A stretch of 64,000 nucleotides of DNA from an uncultured Thalassolituus sp. GTDB taxonomy: Bacteria > Pseudomonadota > Gammaproteobacteria > Pseudomonadales > Oceanobacteraceae. Positions 9,271 to 18,645 of the stretch are shown piece by piece. How positions within the stretch are numbered: position 1 is the stretch's first letter; each line of letters begins with the position of its first letter. Position numbers and translations under genes: made by a program. Where the stretch lies: contig CAJXUK010000011.1 of NCBI GenBank assembly GCA_913061435.1, positions 1 to 64,000 on the forward strand, in the 5' to 3' direction. The notes under the pieces were generated by a model. The model made no database searches. It had not been told where the DNA came from and saw nothing but the letters and a program-made list of their open reading frames with translations.

Positions 9271-10635
9271 ATGAAAGCGAAACGATTTACGGCAAAAAAT
9301 ATGCAGCAGGCTCTGCGCATGGTATCGGATGAATTAGGCCCAGATGCGGTTATTTTATCTAACAAGCGTTTAGGTAAAGGTGTTGAGGTGATTGCTGCGC
9401 TTGATTATGAAGAAATCGCCAATGAGCAACAGCAACAAGAGCTTGACCGTCAGTTAGCTTTGCAGCAAGAATTAGAGCAAGCCAAGCAGGCAACGGGTAA
9501 GATCCGCGAGCATCAGCCAGTTTTTGATCAGTCTGATGTGCAAACGACCGCTGCATTAAAAGAAGCTTTAATGGGTCTTAAAGAAGGCACGATTGCACAG
9601 TCAGCGGCCCTTGATGCCGTGATGCAAAGTGAAGAAGAGCTGCAGCAGGATCTGCAACAGCAGGTGTCTTCTATGGGCATGAGCGATCAAGATGCTATGC
9701 CTTTATTTGATAAGGTAACAGCAGAATTAAAAGACCTTAAAAATTGGTTAGTCAGCCAACAAGGTAATGCTTGGAATTCAACTCGCCCATTGAGTTGGCA
9801 GCAAGCTCAAATTTGGCAGCGTTGCCAAGATTTAGGTATCGATCCTTCTTGGTCAGATAAATTAGTGAGTGTGTTACCAGAAGGCAGTCATGATATAGAA
9901 AAAGGCTGGGATCAGTGTTTGCGATCAATCGCTGATGATTTGCCGCTGGCAGAAACTAACATGTTGGATACCGGTGGTTGTTTTGCTTTTGTTGGCCCTA
10001 CTGGAGCTGGAAAATCAACGACGATTGGTAAATTAGCCGCTCAGTATGTGTTAAAAAATGGCAGTGACGATATTGCATTAATCACCATGGATAATTATCG
10101 TATTGCTGCACACGATCAGTTAAAAGCCTTTGCTCGTATTATGGAGATACCGTTGTTGGTTTTAGAACCTAACGGTGATTTAAATGCTATGCTGAATCGG
10201 TTATCTGATAAGAAATTTATACTGATTGATACTGCAGGCTTGGCCATTCAGGATCCGCATTTTCCAGTGCAATTATCGATGCTAGAAAGTGCGGGAGATC
10301 GAATAAAAACTTTATTGGCTTTGCCTTTAACCAGTCAGGCTCGATGCCTTCAAGAAAACTATGAGCATTTTAAACCAGCGGGCATCGACGGTTGTATTTT
10401 TACTAAGCTGGATGAGTGTTTTAGCTTAGGTGAGGCAATGAGTATTGCTTCGGTGACCCGTTTGCCCATTCACATGGTAACGGATGGACCGCATATTCCA
10501 GAAGATATACATTTTCCGAATGCGGAAAAAATGGTGCGCTTAGCTGAACAAATGGCTCGCATGGCTCAGGCCCGCTGGCAAACTTCAGAAGTGAGTTCGG
10601 CAATGAATAACAACTTTATGCAATACGGAGCGTAG
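9271..10635 (+). CDS. flhF: Flagellar placement GTPase FlhF
   Basis: SRP-family GTPase that recruits the first flagellar components to the cell pole. The N-terminal MKAKRFTAKNMQQALRMV segment is typical. A Gln/Glu-rich linker follows, then the NG domain with the Walker A motif GPTGAGKSTT at about 239-248, DTAGL (G3) and TKLDE (G4). The 454-residue length is usual. The ATG begins directly after the flhA stop. It works opposite FleN, the next gene, to set position and number. Confidence 0.96.
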   Translation: MKAKRFTAKNMQQALRMVSDELGPDAVILSNKRLGKGVEVIAALDYEEIANEQQQQELDRQLALQQELEQAKQATGKIREHQPVFDQSDVQTTAALKEALMGLKEGTIAQSAALDAVMQSEEELQQDLQQQVSSMGMSDQDAMPLFDKVTAELKDLKNWLVSQQGNAWNSTRPLSWQQAQIWQRCQDLGIDPSWSDKLVSVLPEGSHDIEKGWDQCLRSIADDLPLAETNMLDTGGCFAFVGPTGAGKSTTIGKLAAQYVLKNGSDDIALITMDNYRIAAHDQLKAFARIMEIPLLVLEPNGDLNAMLNRLSDKKFILIDTAGLAIQDPHFPVQLSMLESAGDRIKTLLALPLTSQARCLQENYEHFKPAGIDGCIFTKLDECFSLGEAMSIASVTRLPIHMVTDGPHIPEDIHFPNAEKMVRLAEQMARMAQARWQTSEVSSAMNNNFMQYGA

Positions 10636-10637
10636 TA

Positions 10638-11459
10638 ATGGCTAAGCACCCAGTACAAGTAATTGCCGTCGCTGGTGGTAAAGGTGGCGTAGGTAAAAGT
10701 AATGTAACGGTTAATTTAGCCTGTGCACTATCAGAATTAGGCCGCCGGGTTGTAGTTTTAGATGCCGATTTAGGCTTGGCAAATATTGATGTTCTTTTGG
10801 GTATTACTGCTAATAAAACCATTGAGAACGTGTTGCGCGGAGAATGCACTCTGCGTGAAGTTATGGTTGACGGGCCAGGAAAAGTTAAAATTGTGCCTGC
10901 TACTTCTGGTGCTCAGCATTTGTCTATGCTGACTACCCAGGAGCACGCAGGCTTGATTCAGGCTTTTAGTGATATCGGTAATGATTTAGATGTATTGTTA
11001 ATTGATACCGCAGCCGGTATTTCTGATGCTGTGATGAGCTTTGCGCGCGCAGCACAAGAAGTACTAATGGTGGTAACGGATGAACCGACATCAATTACCG
11101 ATGCGTATGCACAAATTAAGTTACTTAATCGTGATTACGGCGTGTTTCGTTTTCGTGTGGTTGCAAACATGGTACGAACGCCGCAGGATGGCCATGCGTT
11201 ATTCGCTAAGCTAATCAAGGTAACCGATAGGTTTTTAGATGTCGCGATGCAGTATGTAGGTTCTGTACCGCAAGATGACGCGGTAAAGCGTGCTGTTCAG
11301 CGTCAAAAAGCAGTGGTTGAAGCCTATCCAAGATCAAAGGCGGCAACCGCATTTCGGGGTTTAGCAAAGAAAGTAGATACTTGGCCACTGGCATCTTCGC
11401 CAAGAGGGCACTTAGAATTCTTTGTTGAAAACCTGGTGCAAGCAGGAGCCCATGGGTAA
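10638..11459 (+). CDS. fleN: Flagellar number regulator FleN (FlhG), MinD-like ATPase
   Basis: ParA/MinD-type ATPase that limits flagellar number; in Pseudomonas it restrains FleQ. The deviant Walker A motif GGKGGVGKSN occupies residues 13-22. Other ATPase motifs are DADLGLANIDVLLG and LIDTAAGISDAVM. Length 273 is typical, including a basic C-terminal amphipathic tail. It lies two bases after flhF and nine before fliA, the usual flhF-fleN-fliA order. Confidence 0.95.
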   Translation: MAKHPVQVIAVAGGKGGVGKSNVTVNLACALSELGRRVVVLDADLGLANIDVLLGITANKTIENVLRGECTLREVMVDGPGKVKIVPATSGAQHLSMLTTQEHAGLIQAFSDIGNDLDVLLIDTAAGISDAVMSFARAAQEVLMVVTDEPTSITDAYAQIKLLNRDYGVFRFRVVANMVRTPQDGHALFAKLIKVTDRFLDVAMQYVGSVPQDDAVKRAVQRQKAVVEAYPRSKAATAFRGLAKKVDTWPLASSPRGHLEFFVENLVQAGAHG

Positions 11460-11467
11460 TAGCTGTA

Positions 11468-12193
11468 ATGAATGGATGTGCTATGTATGATGCAGTAAGT
11501 AGTCCAAATTTTGACGAGTTGGTGCGCGATCATGCTGAATTAGTTAAGCGGATTGCTCATCACTTGCGTGGCCGATTGCCCGATAGTGTGCAGGTAGATG
11601 ATCTTATTCAGGCAGGCATGATTGGGTTAATTGAAGCTGCACGCAAATACGACGGCGGTAAAGGGGCCAGCTTTGAAACCTATGCAGGTATTCGCATTCG
11701 CGGCTCTATGCTTGATGAAATACGTCGTGGCGATTGGGCACCTCGTTCGGTACACAGAAATTCTAGACGTATTAGTGAAGCCATCAAAGAAGTAGAACTC
11801 GCTAAGGGGCGAGATGCTGAAGACACAGAAGTTGCTGCTCACTTAGATATGACAGTAGATGAGTATCATACACACCTTAAGGATACCGCTGGTTGTCGGC
11901 TGTTCAGTTTTGAAGATGTGATGGAAAAGGGAGAGCAGGGGCAAGAGCAAATGACGGGTGCTAGTCCAGGCCCTTCTTTGGGTATAGAGCGCGATGCATT
12001 TCAATCATCGTTAGCTGATGCAATAAAATCTCTACCCGAACGAGAACAACTAGTGATAGCTTTATATTACGATGAAGAACTAAATTTAAAAGAAATTGGT
12101 GCTGTGCTGGGTATTAGTGAGTCTCGTGTGAGCCAAATACACAGTCAAGCAGCACTTAGGCTCAGGTCACGCTTAACGGACTGGGCTGAATAA
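11468..12193 (+). CDS. fliA: Flagellar sigma factor FliA (sigma-28)
   Basis: RNA polymerase sigma factor for late flagellar and chemotaxis genes. Region 2 is seen as LVKRIAHHLRGRLPDSVQVDDLIQAGMIGLIEAARKYD. Region 3 follows, and region 4 ends with LPEREQLVIALYYDEELNLKEIGAVLGISESRVSQIHSQA. Length 241 is normal. Two ATGs are possible (11468 or 11483); neither has a strong ribosome site. It ends the flhA-flhF-fleN-fliA run; a 199-base gap follows. Confidence 0.96.
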   Translation: MNGCAMYDAVSSPNFDELVRDHAELVKRIAHHLRGRLPDSVQVDDLIQAGMIGLIEAARKYDGGKGASFETYAGIRIRGSMLDEIRRGDWAPRSVHRNSRRISEAIKEVELAKGRDAEDTEVAAHLDMTVDEYHTHLKDTAGCRLFSFEDVMEKGEQGQEQMTGASPGPSLGIERDAFQSSLADAIKSLPEREQLVIALYYDEELNLKEIGAVLGISESRVSQIHSQAALRLRSRLTDWAE

Positions 12194-12316
12194 AGTATTC
12201 TTTACTTTTTTAGAATTATTACTTTAATTAACTTATGGCTTAGTAGCCAATTATTAGCTCTTTTTAATATTTTAAATAACCCAACTCTTTGTAATTACTA
12301 TTAATTATCTTTCTGG

Positions 12317-12345
12317 CTAAAGTGGTATCACAGTCTACACTTTAG
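12317..12345. repeat. Inverted repeat upstream of cheY
   Basis: Perfect 8-base arms CTAAAGTG (12317-12324) and CACTTTAG (12338-12345) with a 13-base spacer, in the 199-base fliA-cheY gap and about 50 bases before cheY. This could be a regulator site or an mRNA hairpin. No good sigma-28 or sigma-54 promoter was seen in the same gap. Confidence 0.4.
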
Positions 12346-12392
12346 ATTAGGCGTTATTTAGAAGTTTAAGAAGCAGGCATTCGGAGGTCGCT

Positions 12393-12779
12393 TTGGACAA
12401 GAATATGAAGATTCTCGTAGTAGATGATTTTTCTACGATGAGACGAATTGTCAAAAATTTACTGCGAGATTTGGGATTTACCAATACTCAAGAAGCAGAC
12501 GATGGGTTAACGGCTTTGCCTATGCTGCAAAATGGCGACTTCGACTTTTTAGTAACGGACTGGAATATGCCAGGTATGACGGGACTTGACTTGCTGAAGC
12601 ATGTACGTGCTGATGATAAGTTGAAAACCCTGCCGGTATTAATGGTAACGGCAGAAGCTAAGCGTGACCAGATTGTTGCAGCCGCTCAGGCGGGTGTTAA
12701 CGGTTATGTTATCAAGCCTTTTACTGCTGCGGTACTAAAAGAAAAAATTGATAAAATCTTCGAGCGTCTTGAAGGTTGA
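12393..12779 (+). CDS. cheY: Chemotaxis response regulator CheY
   Basis: Single-domain receiver that carries the phosphate signal from CheA to FliM. With the TTG start, the acidic pocket is D11-D12, the phosphoacceptor is D56 (VTDWNMPG), the conserved Thr is in VTAEA and the conserved Lys is K108 (IKPF). The TTG at 12393 is preferred because GGAGGT (12383-12388) is four bases before it. The first ATG (12405) would be 16 bases away, though it gives the familiar MKILVVDD start. cheZ follows after a short gap. Confidence 0.96.
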   Translation: MDKNMKILVVDDFSTMRRIVKNLLRDLGFTNTQEADDGLTALPMLQNGDFDFLVTDWNMPGMTGLDLLKHVRADDKLKTLPVLMVTAEAKRDQIVAAAQAGVNGYVIKPFTAAVLKEKIDKIFERLEG

Positions 12780-12794
12780 TCGAAAGGAATGGGT

Positions 12795-13577
12795 ATGTCT
12801 GAGCTGCATTTAGGGTCTCAATCACCATCCTTTCAGCAAGAAATAAAACAACTTGCTGAAGATTTGTTGCAAAAAATCGAAGGTGGTGACCTTGGACAAG
12901 TGGTTGGTGTTGTAAATAGCATCAACGAAGTTCGTGATAGAACGCTGTACGACGAAATTGGTAAGTTAACTCGTGCCTTACACGAGGCGATTAAAGGTAT
13001 TGCAACCGGTGATGAGCTAAGCGAAGCAACCGGTATGTGCCAGGCATCTGATAAATTGTCGTACGTTATAGAAATGACCGACAAAGCCGCTAATAAAACG
13101 ATGGACTTAGCCGAAGATGCAATGCCTCTCAATTCAGAAAACCTCAGTGGTGCAGAAGAATTGCAAAAGCAATGGCAAAAGTTTTTACGTAAAGAGTTAA
13201 AACCAGAAGAATTTCGTGATTTAACCAGAAAAGTAGATTTGTACTTTACGCAAACCCAAGCGAATTCTAAAAAGATATCAGCTCAATTGTCTGACATTTT
13301 AATGGCTCAAGATTTTCAAGATTTAACTGGGCAAGTGATTCAACGCGTTACAAAGTTAGTAACAGAAGTAGAAGAACGTTTAGTTGATTTAGTTGCTATG
13401 GCTGGTGAAGTCGATCGCATTACGGGAATTACCCATGCCGACCCTCATCTAAATGAAACCCCACAAGATGTTAATAAAAAAATCATCGCAGAAGGGCCGC
13501 AAGTCGACACTAGTTTAGACGGTGTTGTTGGCGGCCAAGATGGCGTTGATGATTTATTATCAAGTCTTGGTTTTTAA
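12795..13577 (+). CDS. cheZ: CheY phosphatase CheZ
   Basis: Dephosphorylates CheY-P to reset the signal. The catalytic segment is seen as LMAQDFQDLTGQVIQRV, including the active-site Gln of the DFQDLTGQ motif. The rest is a long helical hairpin. The C-terminal tail (DGVDDLLSSLGF) is the CheY-P-binding peptide. The ATG at 12795 is preferred over 12789 because AAGGA sits six bases before the former but overlaps the latter. About 260 residues, normal for the family. Confidence 0.94.
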   Translation: MSELHLGSQSPSFQQEIKQLAEDLLQKIEGGDLGQVVGVVNSINEVRDRTLYDEIGKLTRALHEAIKGIATGDELSEATGMCQASDKLSYVIEMTDKAANKTMDLAEDAMPLNSENLSGAEELQKQWQKFLRKELKPEEFRDLTRKVDLYFTQTQANSKKISAQLSDILMAQDFQDLTGQVIQRVTKLVTEVEERLVDLVAMAGEVDRITGITHADPHLNETPQDVNKKIIAEGPQVDTSLDGVVGGQDGVDDLLSSLGF

Positions 13578-13588
13578 GGAGCTGATGG

Positions 13589-15856
13589 ATGAGTTTCGAT
13601 GCCGATGAAGAGATCCTTCAGGACTTTCTAGTTGAGGCTGGAGAAATCTTAGAGCTTCTATCAGAACAGCTTGTTGATCTAGAACAGCGACCCGATGACA
13701 AAGATTTGTTAAATGCCATCTTCCGTGGTTTCCATACTGTTAAAGGGGGAGCTGGCTTTTTACAGCTTAATCCCCTAGTAGACTGCTGTCACGAAGCCGA
13801 AAACGTGTTTGATATCTTGCGTAATGGTCAACGCAGTGTCACATCTGAGTTAATGGATGTTGTACTGCAAGCATTAGACAGTATCAATGAAATGTTTGAC
13901 GCGGTTCGTAGTGGCCAAGCCCCTGAACCTGCTGATCCTGAGTTGCTTGTGACTCTTAATGGTCTTGCTCAACCAGAAAGCAGTAGCCCAGCAGAAGTGG
14001 TTGCCGAACCTGCAGCCACTGTTGAGCCTGAAGTCGTTGTTGAGCCTGAAGCCGTTGTTGAGCCTCAAGCTACTGAGCCAGCAAGTACTGAAACTGCAGC
14101 CAGTGACAGTGACGACATAACCGATGATGAGTTTGAGCAATTACTGGATGCCCTTGATAATGAAGCAGCGGCCAGCAAACCGGCAGAAGCGGCGACTAGC
14201 GATGGCGTTTTTGTTGATGTTAGCAACGATTCAGTTGCAGCCAGCAATGTCAGTGATGATGAAATAACAGAAGATGAATTTGAAGCATTGTTAGATCAAA
14301 TTCATGGCACCAATCAACCTAAAGAAACGGCTGAGGCTAGCCCTGCAGAAGCTGAAAAAGTTGATGTTAGTAGTTCTGCAGAACCTGTCCCATCAGGTTC
14401 AGATGATTTGATTACTGATTCCGAGTTCGAAGATTTATTGGATCGATTACACGGTAAAGGCCAAATTTCAACCGCCGACATGGGGTCTGAGCCAGAAGCA
14501 CCGAAAGCCGAAGCACCGAAAGTCGAAGCTCCGAAAGCTGCAGCTCCGAAAGCCGAAGCTCCGAAAGCCGAAGCTCCGAAAGCCGAAGTTCCGAAAGCCG
14601 AAGCTCCGAAAGCCGAAGCTCCGAAAGCACAAGCTGCTAAGCCGGTTGCAAAAGCTCCAGCAAAATCAACGGAAAATCAGGCGCCTGCTGTTGAGGCAAC
14701 AGTTCGTGTGGATACCAAGCGCCTTGATGACATTATGAATATGGTTGGCGAACTTGTACTTGTTCGTAATCGTTTAATGCGCTTGGGCTCAAATAGTAAC
14801 GATGAAGCCATGTCTAAGGCGGTATCAAACCTAGATGTGGTAACGGCTGATCTTCAGTCTTCGGTTATGAAGACAAGAATGCAACCGATTAAAAAGGTAT
14901 TTGGACGTTTCCCACGCGTTGTTCGTGATTTAGCACGCTCTCTAAAGAAAGAAATTAATCTCGAACTACGTGGTGAAGAGACTGATTTAGATAAAAATTT
15001 GGTTGAGGCACTTGCAGATCCTCTAGTTCACTTAGTGAGAAACGCAGTTGATCACGGTGTTGAAGGCCCAGATGTTCGTGAGGCTGCTGGTAAACCACGA
15101 GTTGGGGTTGTTGTATTAGCCGCCGAACAAGAAGGCGACCATATCTTATTGTCCATCGAAGATGATGGTTTTGGTATGGATGCTGATGTGCTGCGAAATA
15201 AAGCTGTAGAAAAAGGCATGATGGATCAAGATGCTGCCGACCGTTTAACTGATAATGATTGTTATAATTTGATTTTTGCGCCGGGGTTCTCGACCAAAGA
15301 AGCGATTTCTGATGTGTCGGGTCGTGGTGTGGGAATGGATGTTGTGAAAACAAAAATTTCACAGCTCAACGGTACCCTAAATATTGATTCTCATTTAGGT
15401 AAAGGCACCCGCATTGAAATTAAAGTGCCGCTAACTTTAGCCATTATGCCGACGTTAATGGTTATGGTTAAAGAGCAGGCGTTTGCTTTTCCTTTGGTTA
15501 GTGTGAATGAGATTTTCCATCTCGATTTATCACAAACCAACATTGTTGATGGCCAAGAGGTTATCGTTGTGCGTGAGAAGCCTATTCCTTTATTTTATCT
15601 AAAGCGCTGGCTAATCCAAGGAGAGCAAAACGCAGTGACCGATGAAGCGGCTCATGTGTTAGTTGTTTCTATTGGTAATCAACGAGCCGGATTTGTGGTT
15701 GATCAATTGATTGGGCAAGAAGAAGTTGTTATTAAACCGCTTGGGGCAATGCTGCATGGAACTCCTGGCATGGCAGGCGCAACAATTACCGGAGACGGTC
15801 GAATCGCCTTGATTTTGGATGTTCCAAGCATGCTTCAACATTACGCTGGTCGCTAG
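13589..15856 (+). CDS. cheA: Chemotaxis histidine kinase CheA
   Basis: Central kinase of the chemosensory array. The P1 HPt domain (1-110) carries the phosphorylated His in FHTVKGGAGF (H49). The long linker (about 125-360) holds three copies of an acidic motif (ITDDEFEQLLD, ITEDEFEALLD, ITDSEFEDLLD) and then nine EAPKA-type pentapeptides. Dimerisation domain P3 starts near TVRVDTKRLDDIMNMVGELV. The P4 ATPase has LVRNAVDHGVE and DDGFGM. P5 is the CheW-like C-terminus. At 755 residues it is longer than Escherichia coli CheA because of the linker. Confidence 0.97.
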   Translation: MSFDADEEILQDFLVEAGEILELLSEQLVDLEQRPDDKDLLNAIFRGFHTVKGGAGFLQLNPLVDCCHEAENVFDILRNGQRSVTSELMDVVLQALDSINEMFDAVRSGQAPEPADPELLVTLNGLAQPESSSPAEVVAEPAATVEPEVVVEPEAVVEPQATEPASTETAASDSDDITDDEFEQLLDALDNEAAASKPAEAATSDGVFVDVSNDSVAASNVSDDEITEDEFEALLDQIHGTNQPKETAEASPAEAEKVDVSSSAEPVPSGSDDLITDSEFEDLLDRLHGKGQISTADMGSEPEAPKAEAPKVEAPKAAAPKAEAPKAEAPKAEVPKAEAPKAEAPKAQAAKPVAKAPAKSTENQAPAVEATVRVDTKRLDDIMNMVGELVLVRNRLMRLGSNSNDEAMSKAVSNLDVVTADLQSSVMKTRMQPIKKVFGRFPRVVRDLARSLKKEINLELRGEETDLDKNLVEALADPLVHLVRNAVDHGVEGPDVREAAGKPRVGVVVLAAEQEGDHILLSIEDDGFGMDADVLRNKAVEKGMMDQDAADRLTDNDCYNLIFAPGFSTKEAISDVSGRGVGMDVVKTKISQLNGTLNIDSHLGKGTRIEIKVPLTLAIMPTLMVMVKEQAFAFPLVSVNEIFHLDLSQTNIVDGQEVIVVREKPIPLFYLKRWLIQGEQNAVTDEAAHVLVVSIGNQRAGFVVDQLIGQEEVVIKPLGAMLHGTPGMAGATITGDGRIALILDVPSMLQHYAGR
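14495..14629 (+). repeat. 15-bp tandem repeat in cheA (EAPKA x9)
   Basis: Nine in-frame copies of a 15-base unit close to GAAGCTCCGAAAGCC encode EAPKA variants at about residues 303-347. The later copies are nearly identical at DNA level, suggesting recent slippage or recombination. The segment is a Pro/Ala/Lys/Glu-rich linker between the LLD motifs and P3. Copy number could vary without breaking the frame. Confidence 0.9.
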
Positions 15857-15878
15857 CAATCAGCGCTATAAAGGGTAA

Positions 15879-17111
15879 ATGTTTGCTATGGTTCAGTCCA
15901 AAACAATCAAAGTACTGGTTGTAGATGATTCAGGGTTTTTTCTACGACGCGTTGCTGAAATAATTAATGCAGATCCCCGATTAGAAGTTATCGGAACTGC
16001 CAGCAATGGCAAAGAAGGGGTCGAAAAAGCGCTGGCTTTGAAGCCCGATGTAATCACTATGGATTACGAAATGCCGGTTATGGATGGTGTTACTGCTGTG
16101 CGCATGATTATGAGCCAGCACCCCATTCCTGTGCTTATGTTCTCATCTTTAACATACGAAGGCGCGAGAATAACCTTTGATGCCCTTGAAGCAGGAGCTG
16201 TTGATTTTTTAGCCAAACAGTTCGATGCTATTGCTGCTTCTCAAGCAACCTTACACAAAACTTTAACCGACCGAATCGTTAGTGTTGCTGCTTCTAACCA
16301 GAAGCGTGTTGTTTCTGCAGCACCCAGTAATAAGCCTTTAGTGGCGTCTTCAAAGACTGTCGGTAGCCCTTCAGATAAAGCTGCAAGTCCTTCTCATATC
16401 AGCTCTACTACTTCTACTTCTACTTCTAATAGGGCTTCTGAAAGAGCATCTGTAAAAGCGTCAGATGCGTCTGCAACTAGTCGGTTATCTGCTCATGAGC
16501 AAAGTGATCAACTTAAAGCTTTAGGCCCAGGTAAAAGTTTGCATCATGTAAGTGTTGTTGTGATTGGTACATCAACCGGCGGTCCTGCGGCGTTACAGAC
16601 TATTTTTAAACAATTACCTGGTGATTTCTCTAAACCAATTGTTATTGTCCAGCACATGCCAGCAACCTTCACTAAAGCTTTTGCTGAGCGTTTAGATAGG
16701 TTATCACCATTAACTGTGAAAGAGGCAGAAGAAGGGGATCGTTTGCAGGCAGGGCATGTTTATGTCGCTCCCGGTGGAATGCAGTTAATGATTGATAAGC
16801 GTGCTGGTGGGAGTATCCATATTCATGAAAGTGACGCTCGTATTAGTTATCGCCCTAGTGTCGATATTGCGTTGGCGTCTGCTGCTAAGCATTTCGGCAG
16901 AAATGCTTTAGCTATTATTCTAACCGGCATGGGCTCTGATGGTAAAGAAGGTGCTAAATTGTTGAAGCAAACAGGAGGAGCTGTTTGGGCACAGGACGAA
17001 GCCAGTTGTGTTATTTATGGGATGCCAATGGCAGTGATTGACGCTGGTATCGTATCAAAAGTTTTACCGATATCGGATGTCGCTTCGAATATTTATCACG
17101 AGGCTAATTAA
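15879..17111 (+). CDS. cheB: Chemotaxis methylesterase CheB
   Basis: Removes methyl groups from, or deamidates, chemoreceptors when phosphorylated by CheA. The receiver domain (about 9-125) has phosphoacceptor D62 (TMDYEMPVMDG). The C-terminal CheB methylesterase domain (about 222-405) has the catalytic Ser in GTSTGGPAAL, His in VQHMPATFTKAFAERLD and Asp in GMGSDGKEGA. A long Ser/Thr-rich linker (about 130-215) separates them. Its stop overlaps the motC ATG by one base. No cheR is present in this window. Confidence 0.96.
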   Translation: MFAMVQSKTIKVLVVDDSGFFLRRVAEIINADPRLEVIGTASNGKEGVEKALALKPDVITMDYEMPVMDGVTAVRMIMSQHPIPVLMFSSLTYEGARITFDALEAGAVDFLAKQFDAIAASQATLHKTLTDRIVSVAASNQKRVVSAAPSNKPLVASSKTVGSPSDKAASPSHISSTTSTSTSNRASERASVKASDASATSRLSAHEQSDQLKALGPGKSLHHVSVVVIGTSTGGPAALQTIFKQLPGDFSKPIVIVQHMPATFTKAFAERLDRLSPLTVKEAEEGDRLQAGHVYVAPGGMQLMIDKRAGGSIHIHESDARISYRPSVDIALASAAKHFGRNALAIILTGMGSDGKEGAKLLKQTGGAVWAQDEASCVIYGMPMAVIDAGIVSKVLPISDVASNIYHEAN

Positions 17112-17851
17112 TGGATCGCATGGTTTTATTGTTAATCATAGCGGCCGTCGCTAGTGTTGTTTTTGGGCATGTTTTGGAAGGTGGTGCTGTTTCTGCTTTG
17201 TGGAACGGCCCTGCATTGTTGATTGTTTTTGGTGGTTCATTTTTAGCAGTGGCAGTACAAACGCCACTGGCTCTTGCTCGTCGTACTATGTCTTTGATGG
17301 CTTGGCTTATTGCCCCTCCTCAATTTTCTTTAGATCAGCTTTTATCCAAGTTAACTATTTGCGCAAATGCTTATCGTAAGGATGGCATTTTAGGGCTAGA
17401 GCGAATGTCTCAAGCTGAAGCAGATCCTGTTATGAAGCGTGCCCTAGTTATGTTGGCCGATGGACAACCTCCAGAAGCCATTGAATACAGTATGCGTTTA
17501 GAGATAGAAACCCATCAAGAAAAAGACATATCAGCCGCTGAAGTATTTGATAACTTAGGCGGTTACTTACCGACCTTGGGGATTGTTGGTGCTGTATTAG
17601 GGTTAATGCAGGTTTTGTCTAACTTATCGCAACCCGAGGAGTTAGGACAGGGCATTGCGGTTGCTTTTGTAGCTACTTTTTACGGAGTTGCCAGTGCTAA
17701 TTTAATCGCTATTCCCATTGCCGGCCGTTTGCGTAATTTTGTGCAGCTGCGTACTCGTTATCATAAGGCTATGTTAGTGGGAGTAATGGCAATGCGAGAT
17801 GGGGTGAATCCTCAGCTTATTCGTTATCGCCTAGAAGGTATGGATTTGTGA
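17111..17851 (+). CDS. motC: Flagellar motor stator protein MotC (MotA/PomA family)
   Basis: Four-transmembrane stator subunit that converts ion flow to torque. The N-terminal segment is hydrophobic, with VFGGSFLAVAVQTPL at about 38-52. The cytoplasmic loop carries LGLERMSQAEADPVMKRALVML. The ExbB/MotA signature GGYLPTLGIVGAVLGLMQVL is at about 154-173. The location between cheB and parC matches Pseudomonas MotC, the second stator set. It pairs with the next gene. Confidence 0.9.
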   Translation: MDRMVLLLIIAAVASVVFGHVLEGGAVSALWNGPALLIVFGGSFLAVAVQTPLALARRTMSLMAWLIAPPQFSLDQLLSKLTICANAYRKDGILGLERMSQAEADPVMKRALVMLADGQPPEAIEYSMRLEIETHQEKDISAAEVFDNLGGYLPTLGIVGAVLGLMQVLSNLSQPEELGQGIAVAFVATFYGVASANLIAIPIAGRLRNFVQLRTRYHKAMLVGVMAMRDGVNPQLIRYRLEGMDL

Positions 17852-17885
17852 GCATTTGCAGGAGTTGGCTGATGAGTAAGCGAGA

Positions 17886-18584
17886 ATGACTAAGGAACGT
17901 AACAGCCACCGTTGGCTTATTTCTTACGCTGACTTTATGACTTTGCTGTGTGCTTTTTTTATTATGATGTACAGCGCTAGTTTATTGAATAAAGAGCAGT
18001 ATCAGGCTGTTCAGGATGTGTTGGACGGTATGTTTACTACCGATGCTGTTCAGGTATTGCCACAAGCTGAGGTGTCTGACGCTATTTTGATGGATAATAA
18101 TGGTGTTATGCCTCTTTTTCAGACAGTTAAGCAACAATTGCAGGTATTTATTGATGGCCAGCAATTAGTGCTTGAGCAAGAAGGAGAGTGGGTGAAGGTT
18201 CGAATTAAGACTGATACATTATTTCCTCCTGGTGGTTGGGAAATCAGCGATGAAATGATGGATATGATGCAGCAGTTAGCTTTAGTCGTTCGCCCTATTC
18301 CTAATGAAATTAATGTAGAAGGGCATACTGATGATGTGCCTATTAACACGCCACGAGTTGCCAGTAATTGGGATTTATCTGCTTTACGAGCCGTAGCGGT
18401 GGTGAGAGCACTTGAGTTATTTGGTGTCGCACCTCAACGAATGGCGGCAGTGGGTTATGGTTACCATAAGCCTCTTTTGAATAATACGAGTAACGAAAAT
18501 AGACAAATAAATCGTCGTGTTGAGATATTAATTAAGCAAGGGAGTCTAAATCAGCCTTGGTCGAGAGAAATAATTACAGAATGA
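17886..18584 (+). CDS. motD: Flagellar motor stator protein MotD (MotB family)
   Basis: Peptidoglycan-anchored stator partner of MotC. The single transmembrane segment with the ion-carrying Asp is at residues 11-32 (WLISYADFMTLLCAFFIMMY, D16). A plug-like linker and a C-terminal OmpA domain follow, seen as NEINVEGHTDDVPINTPRVAS and NRQINRRVEILI. Its 232 residues are short for MotB but usual for MotD. The ATG at 17886 has only a weak ribosome site. Confidence 0.9.
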   Translation: MTKERNSHRWLISYADFMTLLCAFFIMMYSASLLNKEQYQAVQDVLDGMFTTDAVQVLPQAEVSDAILMDNNGVMPLFQTVKQQLQVFIDGQQLVLEQEGEWVKVRIKTDTLFPPGGWEISDEMMDMMQQLALVVRPIPNEINVEGHTDDVPINTPRVASNWDLSALRAVAVVRALELFGVAPQRMAAVGYGYHKPLLNNTSNENRQINRRVEILIKQGSLNQPWSREIITE

Positions 18585-18645
18585 GCATAATAATTGCATT
18601 GAAAGTAAATTCTATATCTCGATGTCAATATAAGGACGACTTAAC

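Noticed and set aside
14412-14630. Antisense open frame with LSELR repeats opposite cheA
   Set aside because: It is the reverse reading of the EAPKA DNA repeat and has no ribosome site or family match.
14955-15362. 135-codon antisense open frame in the CheA P4 domain
   Set aside because: It lies within highly conserved kinase coding sequence and is rich in His and Gln from reversed codons, typical of a shadow frame.
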